64,000 bases of DNA from Trichobilharzia szidati. Its lineage: Eukaryota; Platyhelminthes; Trematoda; Strigeidida; Schistosomatidae. The notes under the pieces are model-generated. The model saw nothing but the letters and a program-made list of their open reading frames with translations. It had not been told where the DNA came from and searched no databases. A program made the position numbers and the translations under genes. Below are positions 33,118-43,085 of this stretch, piece by piece. The stretch lies in assembly GCA_944472155.2 (NCBI GenBank), contig OX235271.1, positions 43,388,633 through 43,452,632 of the forward strand, in the 5' to 3' direction. Each line of letters starts with the position of its first letter. The first letter of the stretch is position 1.

Positions 33118-33312
33118 ACAGAACAAACATTGGTACAGAATAACATGGATCCATTATATTTCCTTGGTCCTCATCAGATGCTTATAACCTGTCATCTTCA
33201 ATTAAATAGGTCAGTGTAAAATTTCAACATACTTTTGGTCTATCAACAGGTATAATGTAAGAGCGATTAAGTGAGATAAAACATCGGGATTATAAGTTAG
33301 CTAAAATGTTAC
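33118..33312 (-). repeat. PLE terminal segment, inverted left arm
   Basis: 'ATTTCAACATACTTTTGGTC' and 'TATCAACAGGTATAATGTAAG' are the reverse complement of 33580-33640. 'CCTTGGTCCTCATCAG' at about 33166 is the reverse complement of 'CTGACGAGGACCAACG' at about 33918, beyond an inserted SINE. It is the opposite-facing copy of the segment that precedes the PLE at 34 kb. Confidence 0.65.
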
Positions 33313-33317
33313 GGTGT

Positions 33318-33346
33318 ATATATGTGCATATATATATATATATACG
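33318..33346. repeat. (TA)n microsatellite at hairpin centre
   Basis: An alternating TA tract sits between the two inverted PLE terminal arms. Confidence 0.85.
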
Positions 33347-33965
33347 TTGAGTTCTACTCACCATATTGCATCATTGTCTTTTCACTACACCTCTTGCAAA
33401 CCAAAATTTGATCTTCCCTTATCTAACTACGTAACTGTTGCTAATTTTTCACCACCACCCTGACATATTTTTCAAACAATTTTCGAGAAACTTCTCTCTA
33501 ACAAGATATATACATACATTTACACTGTAACACTTAGGCCACCTTATCATCCTAAAGTTTCATCTAACTTTGACGCTCTTACAGTACGCCTGTTGATAGA
33601 CCAAAAGTTTGTTGAAATTTTATACCGACCTATTTAATTAAAGTGCGTCGGTGGCACAGCGGTAGAATGCTCGCCAACCGCGCATTCAGTCCGAGGTTCG
33701 ATGCCCGCTCGACGCACTCCTTTATCTCTCTAAGCCAGTAATAAGACTGGTAAAGACCGAAGGTTGGGCATGAGGCTATCAACCCCATCACGTAAAAACA
33801 AGAACACTGCTACAGAAACTTCAAAGCTCTAGCTTGAAACCTCTTGTTACACCGTGGACGTAAAGGAGAAAAGTAAAAAGTAAGTAAATTCAATTGAAGA
33901 TGATAGATTGTATGCAGCTGACGAGGACCAACGAGATTTAATGAATGCATGTTATTCTTCATCAA
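33347..33965 (+). repeat. PLE terminal segment, right arm, split by SINE
   Basis: 33347-33644 resembles the reverse complement of 50930-51140, the 3' flank of the minus-strand PLE at 51-52 kb. 33888-33965 continues the inverted match to 33118-33205 after the SINE at 33645-33887. AATT-rich sequence lies on both sides of the SINE and may be its short target duplication. Confidence 0.65.
33645..33887 (+). repeat. SINE-C copy inserted in PLE end
   Basis: The head 'GCGTCGGTGGCACAGCGGTA' has B box 'GAGGTTCGATGCCC' (about 33692-33705), then 'CTAAGCCAGTAATAAGACTGG', 'GGTTGGGCATGAGG', 'CTTCAAAGCTCTAGCTTG' and 'GGACGTAAAGGAGAAAAG'. The insertion interrupts one arm of the PLE inverted repeat, so it is younger than that arm. 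Confidence 0.8.
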
Positions 33966-34109
33966 TGTTTATTCTTTCTCGACTCAAATAATATATGTAT
34001 ACATCATGTCATTCAAATTTGTAGCAAGACTAACTAGAAAACGTATCCGCTTCGTGCAGTTCCTTATGCCATCTGTGTTTTGTATGAATATCAAATGTTT
34101 CACTAACTG

Positions 34110-34462
34110 AAACAATTTGTCACATATGCGAGCTCATCCACTCAAAAGGAGTAAACATTGGCATACCCACCGACTATATAAAAGAACTTCTGCTGAGATG
34201 CACTCTAAACGTCCAGTTGTGCTTTAACAATGAAATATATCGTCAAAAGGAAAGTATAGCTATGGGCTCACCACTAGGCCCTCTGCTTGCGGATTTCTTT
34301 ATGTCGAAACTCGAAAACACTTGCCTAAAGAATATGATTGACAACTTTGAACTCTACAAGAGATACGTCGACGACACCTTCATCATCTCCAACAACGAAG
34401 AGAATTTAGAAGATATCCTGAAGAGTCTAACTCGAAGATTTCTTTTCTTGACATTCAACTAA
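34110..34462 (+). pseudogene. PLE reverse transcriptase, C-terminal part
   Basis: The segment encodes the palm of a Penelope-type reverse transcriptase. The 'GSPLGPLLADFF' block (motif B, nucleotide and template grip) and 'YVDD' (motif C, the two metal-binding aspartates) are intact. Fingers and motif A are missing, so polymerase activity is not expected. The frame ends at a TAA at 34460-34462 created by a small deletion. The next frame takes over with the family's 'SFLDIQL' block and leads into the endonuclease ORF at 34486. Confidence 0.85.
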
Positions 34463-34485
34463 CGAGACGCCAACAAGACGGAACA

Positions 34486-35259
34486 TTGAAAAGATCCGTC
34501 TACAGAAAGTTAACGTGGAACGGACAGCTCACTAACTTGCACAGTCGGGTGCCCCTATATACTAAACGAAACCTAATCCGTTCACTAAGCCACAGAAGAC
34601 GTAGAATTTGCAGCCTGGACGCCACAGAAGATGAAATGAACACTCTTAAGAAAATCCTTCTTGAAAATGGCTATCCAGGAAGATTTATCACGAAATCAAT
34701 GAAACCCAGACCAGAGAAGCCGCCCACACCCAGTGTTACAAAAAGACTTCTCTATATGGACCTAGAGCTCAATGGAGACCAGTCTACAGAAATATTGAGA
34801 AATCGGCTATCCCGCTCACTGAAGAAAACCTTCGTTGCAGCTGAATTACGACTGACGTTCTCCGCGAGACCAATGATTCGTACGTCCGTGAAGGATAAGC
34901 TACCGCTGTTGGCCTCATCTGTGTGCATCTACCAATTCACCTGCTCATGTGGAGCCGGGTATATCGGCCGTACTCAGCGTTCGCTATCCAAACGCGTCAA
35001 AGAACATTTACCTTCATGGCTTTATAAAGGAGAAAACCGATGCCCCTGCAGCTCGATCTTTGAAAATTTGATCGACTCTGGACACCAAGTCAAACCACAA
35101 ATAAACTTCAAAGTTATCTACAGAATACAAGGCAATCTTGCTAAAAGTGTACGGATCAAACTTCTCCATATCGCAGAAGCAATGGCAACTCATCTGCTAA
35201 ATCCTGAACTCTGCATACAAAAGAAATTCGTTCATTCATTAAATCTACAATGGACGTAA
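34486..35259 (+). CDS. PLE GIY-YIG endonuclease ORF, 257 aa
   Basis: The frame is uninterrupted for 257 residues. Residues 1-75 are the RT thumb/connector (begins KRSVYRKLTWNG, contains NGYPGRFI). 149-225 is the GIY-YIG endonuclease: YQFTCSCGAGYIGR at 149-162 holds the degenerate GIY and intact YIG strands, R170 is the likely catalytic arginine, and H200 and E231 are candidate metal-site residues. The C-terminus has the family signature LNPELCIQKKFVHSLNLQW. The first ATG is within the fused ORF and is not a natural start. The PLE protein normally combines RT and this domain to nick DNA and prime reverse transcription. Confidence 0.85.
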   Translation: MKRSVYRKLTWNGQLTNLHSRVPLYTKRNLIRSLSHRRRRICSLDATEDEMNTLKKILLENGYPGRFITKSMKPRPEKPPTPSVTKRLLYMDLELNGDQSTEILRNRLSRSLKKTFVAAELRLTFSARPMIRTSVKDKLPLLASSVCIYQFTCSCGAGYIGRTQRSLSKRVKEHLPSWLYKGENRCPCSSIFENLIDSGHQVKPQINFKVIYRIQGNLAKSVRIKLLHIAEAMATHLLNPELCIQKKFVHSLNLQWT

Positions 35260-35775
35260 TCTTTCTTAATATCAGTCTTATTATTTTGTCTTTTGCATTT
35301 TATTATTTCACATCTTCATTTATATTATTCTCTACCCCACCCTTTTGTAATCTCTACCCTCATTAACAATGTTGCTAACTTGACCCACGTCCAATTTCTA
35401 GTCAACTATATTACGTCATCCGATTAACTTACTTAATTTTCAACTGTATTATTGTCTACCCCCACCCTTATTTTATTTCAACCACCACTCATTAACACTA
35501 TTGCCAACCTGACCTACTCTGAATTCTACTCAATTGTATTACGTCATCCAATTCACTTAATCAATTTTATTTTATTTTCTATCTTAACGTTTGTTTCCAA
35601 GTCAAATAATACTTATATCACGTAATTATCTAAACTTTATAAATCTAATGTACACACACACAAACGAAATTGCATATAAATGCGATTGTACAACTCAGTG
35701 AATGAATTTGCTGAAAAGAGTCTCTTCGCTGAACGCCTTCTTTTCTTCTTATATCAAGATCCGTCAATAAGAAAG
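35260..35775 (+). repeat. PLE 3' UTR with internal duplication
   Basis: A unit of about 120 bases is repeated: 'TATTACGTCATCCGATTAAC' near 35411 and 'TATTACGTCATCCAATTCAC' near 35535, each preceded by 'ACCCACCCTT/CCCCCACCCTT' blocks (35335 and 35459). It ends in 'GCGATTGTACAACTCAGTG' and 'GAAAAGAGTCTCTTCGCTGA', the terminal box also found at other PLE ends. Confidence 0.65.
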
Positions 35776-36416
35776 TGTAAATAACAGCTGCACACATATA
35801 TTGTCACCGCTCTCAGAGTGAGGATAATCGAGACACATTATAAAACTCGTACGGAAGCATCATGCAAAGAGACCATATTTTTCCTTTTGATCAGAACTTC
35901 CTAGAATATAATCACAATAGTAAATGGAAAAAAATCTCTACATCCTATGAAAAAGCATTTAAAAATAGCAGTAAATCTAAAGTGATACCATCATTCAGCC
36001 TGCTTCTGTGTGTTCTACATGAGATTTGCTTTTAAAAATAGATTTTGTAAACGTTTTTTCATTATGATTTTATCAAAATGATCTTTAATATATCCAGTCA
36101 AAAGATAACTGCGTGATAGTCTTTTTTCATTATCAGCAGTTTTATATTAAATTTTGCATGCTAACACAAGTTAGAATTATTAATGAATTCCTGTTAATCC
36201 TAAACACAAATAGAATTTGTAAAATATTTTATCTCTAGACATATAATTCCGCATTTTTCTAAAGGATTAGCATTTAACCAAATTCGAATGCGTAAATAAA
36301 CATTGTTAAGAGATTGTAACAGATAGTTTCGCACGGATTATATAACATTAACTGTTAGTTAGTCAGTACGAATGGTGATATGAGCTCGAACAGTTTGAGT
36401 AAAATAAATAGTGACA
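35776..36416. other. Unassigned AT-rich sequence
   Basis: No recognisable feature was found. Confidence 0.4.
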
Positions 36417-36417
36417 T

Positions 36418-36655
36418 TGGCGAAGGCGGCTCAGGTGTAGAATGCTCGCCAACCATGCAGGTGGTTAGGAGTTCGATCCCTGGTCAAAGCATTTCTTTAC
36501 CTCGCTAAGCCTGTAATAAGACTGGTAAAGACCGAATTTTGGGCATGAGGTTAGGAACCTATCCCGTAAAAATAAATATCACTGCTACTGAAACTACAAG
36601 ACTCTATCTTGAATCCCTATGTTCCATTGGGAACGTAAAGGAATAAAATTAAAAT
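36418..36655 (+). repeat. SINE-C copy with RTE-like tail
   Basis: The head is worn at the 5' side ('GGCTCAGGTGTAGAATGCTC') with B box 'GGAGTTCGATCCC'. The body 'CTAAGCCTGTAATAAGACTGG' is followed by a clear tail 'CCCTATGTTCCATTGGGAAC' then 'GTAAAGGAATAAAATTAAAA'. The tail is the best match to the LINE 3' end in this window. Confidence 0.8.
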
Positions 36656-36967
36656 AAGAAATAGTGACATATCAAAGTTCGCCTCAAATTGTTCACTGGT
36701 AATGTCATCACATAAGAAAGGAACGTCTTAAACTCATTAAAGTCTTATTATTCATAACAGCAACTATAATCTTCAGTGGATAAATGTGTAGATCAGCACG
36801 GATGATACTTTAATACAATACTATGATAAACTAATTGGCAGTGAGGCATAAAACTTACTAATATTGTATAATTATTTAATTCAGTTTGGATATTCCCATT
36901 GATTGACTGCAGGGAAGTGTTCGGCCTCTGTTGATATGTCGGTTTCTTGTCCGGATGCTTCGATGAT

Positions 36968-36980
36968 GTCTGAGGATTTA
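36968..36980. repeat. Target-site duplication, left copy
   Basis: GTCTGAGGATTTA is repeated exactly at 38169-38181 and brackets the RTE-type LINE. Confidence 0.85.
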
Positions 36981-36998
36981 TTATTATTATTATTTCCT

Positions 36999-37199
36999 TT
37001 AGTTCCTAGAGGAACATAGGGCTTCAGCCATGCGTCTCCATTGCGTTCGATTCTCTGCTAGGGTTTTCACCTGGCTCCAGGTCTGCCCACATGCTTTCAT
37101 CTCCTCTTCACATGATCTCCTCCAGGTCACCCTTGGACGACCAACTCGCCGCTTCCCTTTCGGGTTCCACTCGAGCAATGGCTTGTCTAGTGATGTCAC
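36999..37199 (-). pseudogene. RTE LINE C-terminal domain, shifted frame
   Basis: It encodes 'EWNPKGKRRVGRPRVTWRRS' and 'WSQVKTLAENRTQWRRMAEA', the basic RGRP-TWRR motif and terminal helix of RTE-type proteins, ending five codons before the 3' tail. It overlaps the preceding 338-residue frame, which shows that a single indel near 37160 separates them. Confidence 0.8.
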
Positions 37200-38124
37200 T
37201 TGCTGGTTTCCTCAGAGTGTGGCCAATCCATCTCCATTTTTTCCTGCCTATTTGTTTCACAATGGGTTCCTGGTTGGTTCGCTCCCAGAGATCTTTGTTG
37301 CTGATCCTCTCCAGCCATTTGATCTTGAGTATTGAGCGAAGGCATTTGTTAATGAAGGTCTGTAGCTTGTTTGAGCTGCTCTTTGTGACACGCCAAGTCT
37401 CTGATCCGTATAGTAGTACTGACTTCACATTGGAGTTGAAAATCCCGATCTTATTTTTGACGCTGAATGATGTTGTCCTCCACACAGACTTCAGAGTAAT
37501 GAAAGCTTGCCTTGCTTTCCCGATCCTTGCTTTGATATCCTCGTCAGCTCCGCCTGTAGTTGAAACAATGCTTCCCAAGTAGGTAAAGGAGGTAGTTTCT
37601 TTCAGGTTTTTTCCATTTATGCTGATTGCTGTCTGTTGTTGTTGTTGGTGTTGGCCAGGGATCTTCATCACCTCTGTTTTTTCTATGTTCACCTGGAGTC
37701 CTATCTTTGATGCTTCTTCTGCCAACTTGTTGCTTTTCGCTTGCATATCTTCCAGTTTGTGGGAAATCAGGCATATATCATCGGCGAAGTCCAGATCCTC
37801 CAAGTTCTTTGTGTGAGTCCATTTTATGCCTGTTTCCTCATTGCCCGCTGTTTGTCGCATTATCAAGTCTACTGCAATCAGGAAAATCATTGGCGATAGT
37901 AGGCAACCCTGTCTTACTCCTGTCTTCACTTCGAAGGATTCCGTGAGCTTCCCGTTGTGGATTACTTGGCATGCAGCGTTGTCATACAACTGTTGGATGA
38001 GATGTATAATTGTCGGCGGCACCCCGTAGTAGCGAAGTAGTTGCCAAATCACCTCTCGATCGACGCTGTCGAAGGCCTTTTCAAAGTCGATGAAGTTGAG
38101 ATAGAGAGGTGACTGCCATTCCAA
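37108..38124 (-). pseudogene. RTE LINE reverse transcriptase, 338 aa frame
   Basis: Residues 10-21 LNFIDFEKAFDS are motif A (D13 metal ligand). 69-81 GVRQGCLLSPMIF is motif B. 112-118 DFADDIC is motif C with FADD in place of the usual YADD. About 180-195 TSFTYLGSIVSTTGG and 230-245 LLYGSETW follow in the thumb/C-terminal region, and RKKWRWIGHTLRKPA lies near 300. A frameshift near EPERE shifts the rest of the C-terminal domain to the frame at 36999-37199. The endonuclease and early RT are missing through 5' truncation, and a stop lies just upstream at about 38130. It polymerises DNA at a nicked target in intact family members; this copy cannot. Confidence 0.85.
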
Positions 38125-38168
38125 ACTTTATTCAATGATGATCCGTAGTGTGGCGATTTGATCAATAC

Positions 38169-38181
38169 GTCTGAGGATTTA
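38169..38181. repeat. Target-site duplication, right copy
   Basis: GTCTGAGGATTTA is identical to 36968-36980. Confidence 0.85.
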
Positions 38182-39375
38182 ATATGAAGTAATTTGGCCA
38201 GCTCCATATATGATGGAATTAGCATCTTGTATTCCACTGTTAGTCACCATCCACGAAATTATTTCACGTTGAACCATCAGACATCGTTGAAGCGTCTTCA
38301 CGAGGAGCCAACGTATCAACAGAGACAAAAAGCTTCGGTATAATCAACTAACGGAAAAATTTGGGATGAATTAAAGGCTAATGACAGTTAACACCCATTG
38401 CACAGGGGGTGGTCATTGTGGCCCAATTGATTTTGTGGATAACGCTCAGTATTTTGAAATGATCCGTACTGGGTTCTGGCTCCAATGGGAACACCATCAG
38501 TCTATGGGGAATGCCGGCATATCCAGAAGGTTAGTCACAAACAAGACTAAATATGCAACCTGGATTCCACCCTTAGTCACCGTCCACCGAAATGCTTCAG
38601 ACAGTGTACAATACCAAGAATTAGTACATCATTCTATGTAAATTGCCTATCAAACAACAAACTTATGAAAACGTATCTATTGAAGGCTCTCAGTAGAATC
38701 CAAGTGTGATTTTGGTTTGATTGTCAGTAAATGGATTTTCTTGCACCACTGTATACATTAATTTTCCCCCTGATATTAAAACTCAAAGTGATTTTTCTAA
38801 AGCTGAGAAGACACGCTATTTTAAATGGGTGTTCATTTGCCTATACACAATTCTGTTTTTGCATTGCACTTTTGCTGTTTTAACGAGTCGTTTTATATAG
38901 GGAAGATCTCTTTCCTAATTTCACTGTCAATCGCTATGAAAAGTATCGTCGAAACCCATTGAAAACTAGTACCAACGAGTCCACAATATGAACTGATGTA
39001 TGAGTGGTTTAGTTAAACTTACTGTTGTAAATGAAAAGCAGGGAAAACAGAACATTCAAATGCAATTGGGAACATTAATACCTATTTTTAATAATTCATA
39101 TGCTTTAATTCTAATTATTACAAATTCTGAAGAGGTCATTCTTCAGCATACGCAGCTTGTAATGAAAAACAATGACATGTAAGCTGAATCTAGAAGAGAG
39201 ACTTAAAAAAGAATGAAGAATTGGTATTCGTGGTGATTTGACTCCATGTAAGGCAAGCTTCGTCATGAATCAAAACAATGAAACAATATATGGTTGTTGT
39301 CAATTAGCATTTTTCAGCGAATCCTTAGCGGCTAAGATTAACAGGCTTTTGAATTCAGACTCCGAAATTAGCGTT
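38182..39375. other. Unassigned; weak direct repeat
   Basis: 'ATTCCACTGTTAGTCACCATCCAC' at about 38232-38255 recurs as 'ATTCCACCCTTAGTCACCGTCCAC' at about 38569-38592, roughly 337 bases apart, which hints at a decayed tandem repeat. No gene was recognised. The frame at 38381-38641 covers this repeat and is not otherwise supported. Confidence 0.4.
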
Positions 39376-39470
39376 TTCCGTGTGTTGCTTAGCATCCTGA
39401 AGGTCCTAAGTTCAATCCTTTGTGAGGTAGGGATTGTTTACTGTTAAGAGATCTTTGTGCACTAGACGTT
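39376..39470 (+). repeat. SINE-D (old tRNA-like), copy 2
   Basis: 'TTAGCATCCTGAAGGTCC' and 'AGTTCAATCCTTTGTGAGGT' (B-box-like AGTTCAATCC at about 39409) align with 28672-28765. It has no recognisable tail. Confidence 0.4.
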
Positions 39471-40504
39471 CTGTGTTAGAATCCTCGTCAACCAGTTGAG
39501 GTTCTAGTTTCGAGAAAAGTTATCAGTGAAGCTAGTAACTGTATCTTGTCAAAACAACGTCATTGCTAATAAAACTTCCAACTTGGATCCCTATTTTACA
39601 CTCGTGAGGCAAGGAATGAACAGGAGCCCCCAACAACTGTAAATGCTGTATGGGTTGTTGAGGTTTTCTAACAGATGTCTGTTTATATAGGATTCGACAT
39701 CAAAACTTAACAGTGATCAGTGATAAAAAACCTAAGTGAACACTGCTAGAAATTTTTCCATATCACTCCTTATTGTCATAAAGAAAGCTTCTTTTTTCAA
39801 TATCGATATTCGACTACTGAAAAGACTATAGTTTTTTGGTTTTGGAGAATATCACTAGTTGCAGTTACAGATAAACATCTCAATTTTCAATTAATTGCAT
39901 GTGAAGAAGACAATTTTTAATTATGTATGATGTTATCTTCATGAATAACATGAAATTTCGTGTCTGTTTTAGTGAAAAATTGACATAATTTTTCCTTTAA
40001 TTTTACACTTAACACAGTTATAATTTCAAAAACTGCTCATTATTGTTTTTGTTACAATTAGTAGGTCGCACGTAGGTTAATTTCAAACAAACGTCTATCA
40101 GACATAATGAAGCACTAGCCAATGATAAGCTGATCTGTATTGATCGACAGAAATAATAATAACAGCAGTCAACGATCCCTGATAAAGTAAGTACATATGG
40201 GAAAATGAAATGGCGAAGTCTCAGAATGTCAAGTGATAGGGAGATGAAAATAAAGGAAACATAAGTTAGAAATGCCTTCTAACATAAAGTACAATTCCAG
40301 GTACTTTCGACAGCTTTGTCGTCTTCCAGATTTGTCCAGTTATGTCTCTTATACCTAATACAGTTTCTTTGCACTCCAATGTTTATACCTTTATGTATGC
40401 TTTTATAAAGTATGTCAGCTTAAACCACTGAATTTTGGTGCAAAGTCTTAAACTGAAAATCCGATTCATTTCAGTGACTGTTATATTTACTTTACAGTGA
40501 AACG
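39471..40504. other. Unassigned AT-rich sequence
   Basis: No recognisable feature was found. Confidence 0.4.
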
Positions 40505-41185
40505 AGACTGTTAACTTGATAAGTTAAGCAAAGAGGCTCTTTCTTTTAATTTAGTTCTTCCTTTAGCTGTACAATCTCACTCAAATACAGTTTTTCTCAT
40601 GAAGGAGGATAGTAACAAAAGTGGTGAGTTGCCACAAACATAGTTGTCAATATTAGTCATTGCATAAAAGTAGTTAAATAAGGGATAGATAATTTATTGC
40701 ATGAGTGGTGGTCAGGACGCACATACAAATGAAGCGGAATATGAAATCATCTGAGAATTCTAAGGAGTGAGAAAAAGAAGCCCACAAAAATTAAGTCAGA
40801 AGGAATCAACAAGGCTGTAACCATGATAGTAGAAGTGATTGAATAATTTTCTCTTGCATGCATGGCTTCGGTTAGTCTTACTGAACGGCTAAGGCTTAGG
40901 GAATGAAAAGGAGACGACAGCGTATCACCTTTGAAAGCTTATTCTTCACCTTTTAGATTACTTTGAAGTGGGTGTTTGTTGAGATGTAATGACCAGTGTT
41001 GATAAGATTTTTGATTATTGGAGACCTTGACAATTCATCACTTTTATTACTACCGTCTTCCATGAAACAAAATGTATATAAATGCGATAGTAGTGCTAAA
41101 GAAAATGAATTTACTGAAAACAGCCTCTTCACTAAAACATGTGCTTTATTTTTGTCAATGTTTGTGTGAGGATATTTCATGAACC
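40505..41185 (-). mobile_element. PLE 3' end plus endonuclease scraps
   Basis: It aligns along its length with 49395-50130: the terminal box 'AAGCAAAGAGGCTCTTTCTTTT' near 40527, 'GTAACCATGATAGTAGAAGTG' near 40819, and 'GATTGAATAATTTTCTCTTGC'. At the right end the minus strand encodes 'SPIIKNLINTGHYISTNTHFKVI', the post-GIY-YIG block of PLE proteins. A second terminal-box-like stretch at 41060-41135 in opposite orientation suggests inverted ends here too. Confidence 0.65.
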
Positions 41186-42754
41186 TGATAAGTTCTTAAA
41201 TAACAGCAGCAGAAGAAATATCTTTCATGTCAGTAGTTAGAACAAGTCAGTGAGAGATTCAGGCACATTCAGGCAGGAAGAATTGTCAATTTTTACCTAC
41301 CACTGGGCATTTCACCATTTGTGATTGCCTAATTTAATGATGCCTTCATTGCACGATCTTCATTATCAATTTTCGTTGATGCACTTGATCTTGCTGTTGC
41401 ATTTCCACAAATTCTTGTCTCTATAATAAGTAGTATAGGTTGTAAAATTCACACTTAATATTAAAGTGATAGTTTTCCACATCCGTATCAGTGGCCATCT
41501 AAAGCATACAAATCCTCCAATACTGGTTTCATTTACATAGAATGCATTACTTACTCACTAACAGTTAACAATCACTTTGTATACAAATGATGCACAGATT
41601 GTTTCAGCCTATGAGTAACTTGTCAGAATACATAGGAACAATGCAATATCCTGTTGTTAAACTGTTTTTCTAACTAAACGAAACTGAATCCTTATTAGAC
41701 AAAAACTTTAAGTCTTCTATTGTCTATGGACTATATTCTGAATAGACACTATTTAACTTATACTAGACCAATTAGATCTCATTAATAATGAAAAAGAATA
41801 CATTTGCTTATCCTTTAGCGAAAGAAACAATCGATGGGTATTCATCCGTGACTCTAAATAAAGAAATCTATACGCTTCGTTGAAGATATACATCAAAGAC
41901 ATTAATTAAAGAGAAAGTTTTTCATTTTTTGTCATTACTACATTATGTCCAATATTTAAGTCAGAAATATCTGTCATTAGTTTGTCAATAAGAGAATACT
42001 TACTTAATAATGAACACTTTTGATAACGTTATATTTTTAATAAGCATTAATTTGACGAACTAATCAGTATTTGGCTTGCTGTGCATTCAACCAATACTTA
42101 TGTACCACAACTTGTTCTCACTTCTAAATTCCTTAATAGAGATGCAAATATGCGTGAAATCTTACTAACAAAACTTTCTCTTATGAAAGAGAATACATAA
42201 GGTGATATTATGGAACAGGCAAAAATGATGGAACTAGATAACAGTAATATTTTACTTATTTATTTACTAACCAAAAGATATCTCAGATTCATAATGCTGG
42301 AGAAAATGGAAAGGTTGAGTGTTCGAGATGTGTCATAATTCTCTTTTGTCGGCCTAATGCTACATGTATTATCATCTTCTTGTAATAGCTGTAGATGCGG
42401 AATAATCAGAGGTAAAGTTTCCGCCATTTCGTTCATTTGAAGGCTCTTGATTTAACCTGAATACGTTAATTAGCCTAGAACTAAACTTCTGGATGACCAC
42501 AAACTAAACAACCTCTCTGGCTTCTCCAACTCTTCCAAGTTATATAATGTGCGTAAAGATACACTGAAATGGACGTCAATCCGATTAGTGAGATGTTTTA
42601 GGGTAGTTATAATCTTGTTCCGCATCAGTTATTTGTCTCAGATTAATTCCTACACTTGTGAAATAAAATTAACCGTGAAACAGTAAAGCTTCATGGCTTA
42701 GGTTGAGTATGCAAACTAGCTGGAGTGTCTCATCTGTGGACATATATATTATTG
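41186..42754. other. Unassigned AT-rich sequence
   Basis: Nothing was recognised in about 1.5 kb. Confidence 0.45.
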
Positions 42755-43085
42755 CATAGCAACAGGGAACTAAGGGAAAGAACCAATCAAGAACCTACCG
42801 ATCAGTATGCATGTTGAAGGAAATGGAGATGAGTCGGACACATGCTAAGGAGGCCATTGAGTGGCGTCGCGCGGCAGGTCCTCAATTAAAAATTGAATGG
42901 GAAACGATAAGTGGGGCACGGATCCGAGAGTAGAAAGGAGAAGGTTGTGTGAGGAGCATATTACTGCCTACGGGCCGTCGTAAAGCTCGCTAAAGAGGAC
43001 CGAAGAGAAAAGGTGTAGATGGATATGTCCTGTTCAAGGACTGTGTTCCACTTGAGACCCGACAGAATAATAATAGTGATACTAA
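42755..43085 (+). mobile_element. RTE-type LINE 3' fragment
   Basis: 'GGAAATGGAGATGAGTCGGACA' is the WRWIGH block, 'AGGAGGCCATTGAGTGGCGTC' follows, then a GRP/TWRR-like region, a drifted 3' end 'CTGTGTTCCACTTGAGACCC' and an 'AATAATAATAG' tail. It is old and frame-broken. Confidence 0.7.

Larger units (their letters stand above)
33966..35775 (+). mobile_element. Best-preserved PLE of the window
   Basis: The RT palm begins at about 34110 ('ICELIHSKGVNIGIPTDYI'). It has motif B 'MGSPLGPLLADFFMSKLEN' (34260-34315) and the catalytic 'RYVDDTFI' (34360-34385). A deletion plus frameshift near 34440 removes about ten residues before 'SFLDIQL'. The second half is one long open frame (34486-35259) with the GIY-YIG endonuclease. 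The N-terminal part of the protein is missing, and the upstream segment is terminal-repeat sequence. The 3' non-coding part runs to the hairpin box at about 35720-35745. Confidence 0.85.
36981..38168 (-). mobile_element. RTE-type LINE, best copy, 5'-truncated
   Basis: The copy is 1188 bases long between exact 13-bp target duplications. On the minus strand it starts inside the RT ('IDQIATLRIIIE', stop, 'SLEWQSP'), covers motif A to the C-terminus, then a very short 3' UTR 'CCCTATGTTCCTCTAGGAAC' and an '(AATAATAAT)' tail (36981-36996). Short 3' UTR, simple-repeat tail and frequent 5' truncation are typical of RTE-clade LINEs (schistosome SR2 belongs there). It is the least damaged copy of its family here. 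Confidence 0.85.

Noticed and set aside
34110..35259. Telomerase or retroviral polymerase gene
   Set aside because: The combination of YVDD-type RT and a C-terminal GIY-YIG endonuclease is specific to Penelope-like elements; no integrase, protease, envelope or telomerase RNA-binding domain is seen.
37091..37582. 163-residue plus-strand ORF as a gene
   Set aside because: It is antisense to the LINE reverse transcriptase at 37108-38124, whose motifs are clear on the minus strand.
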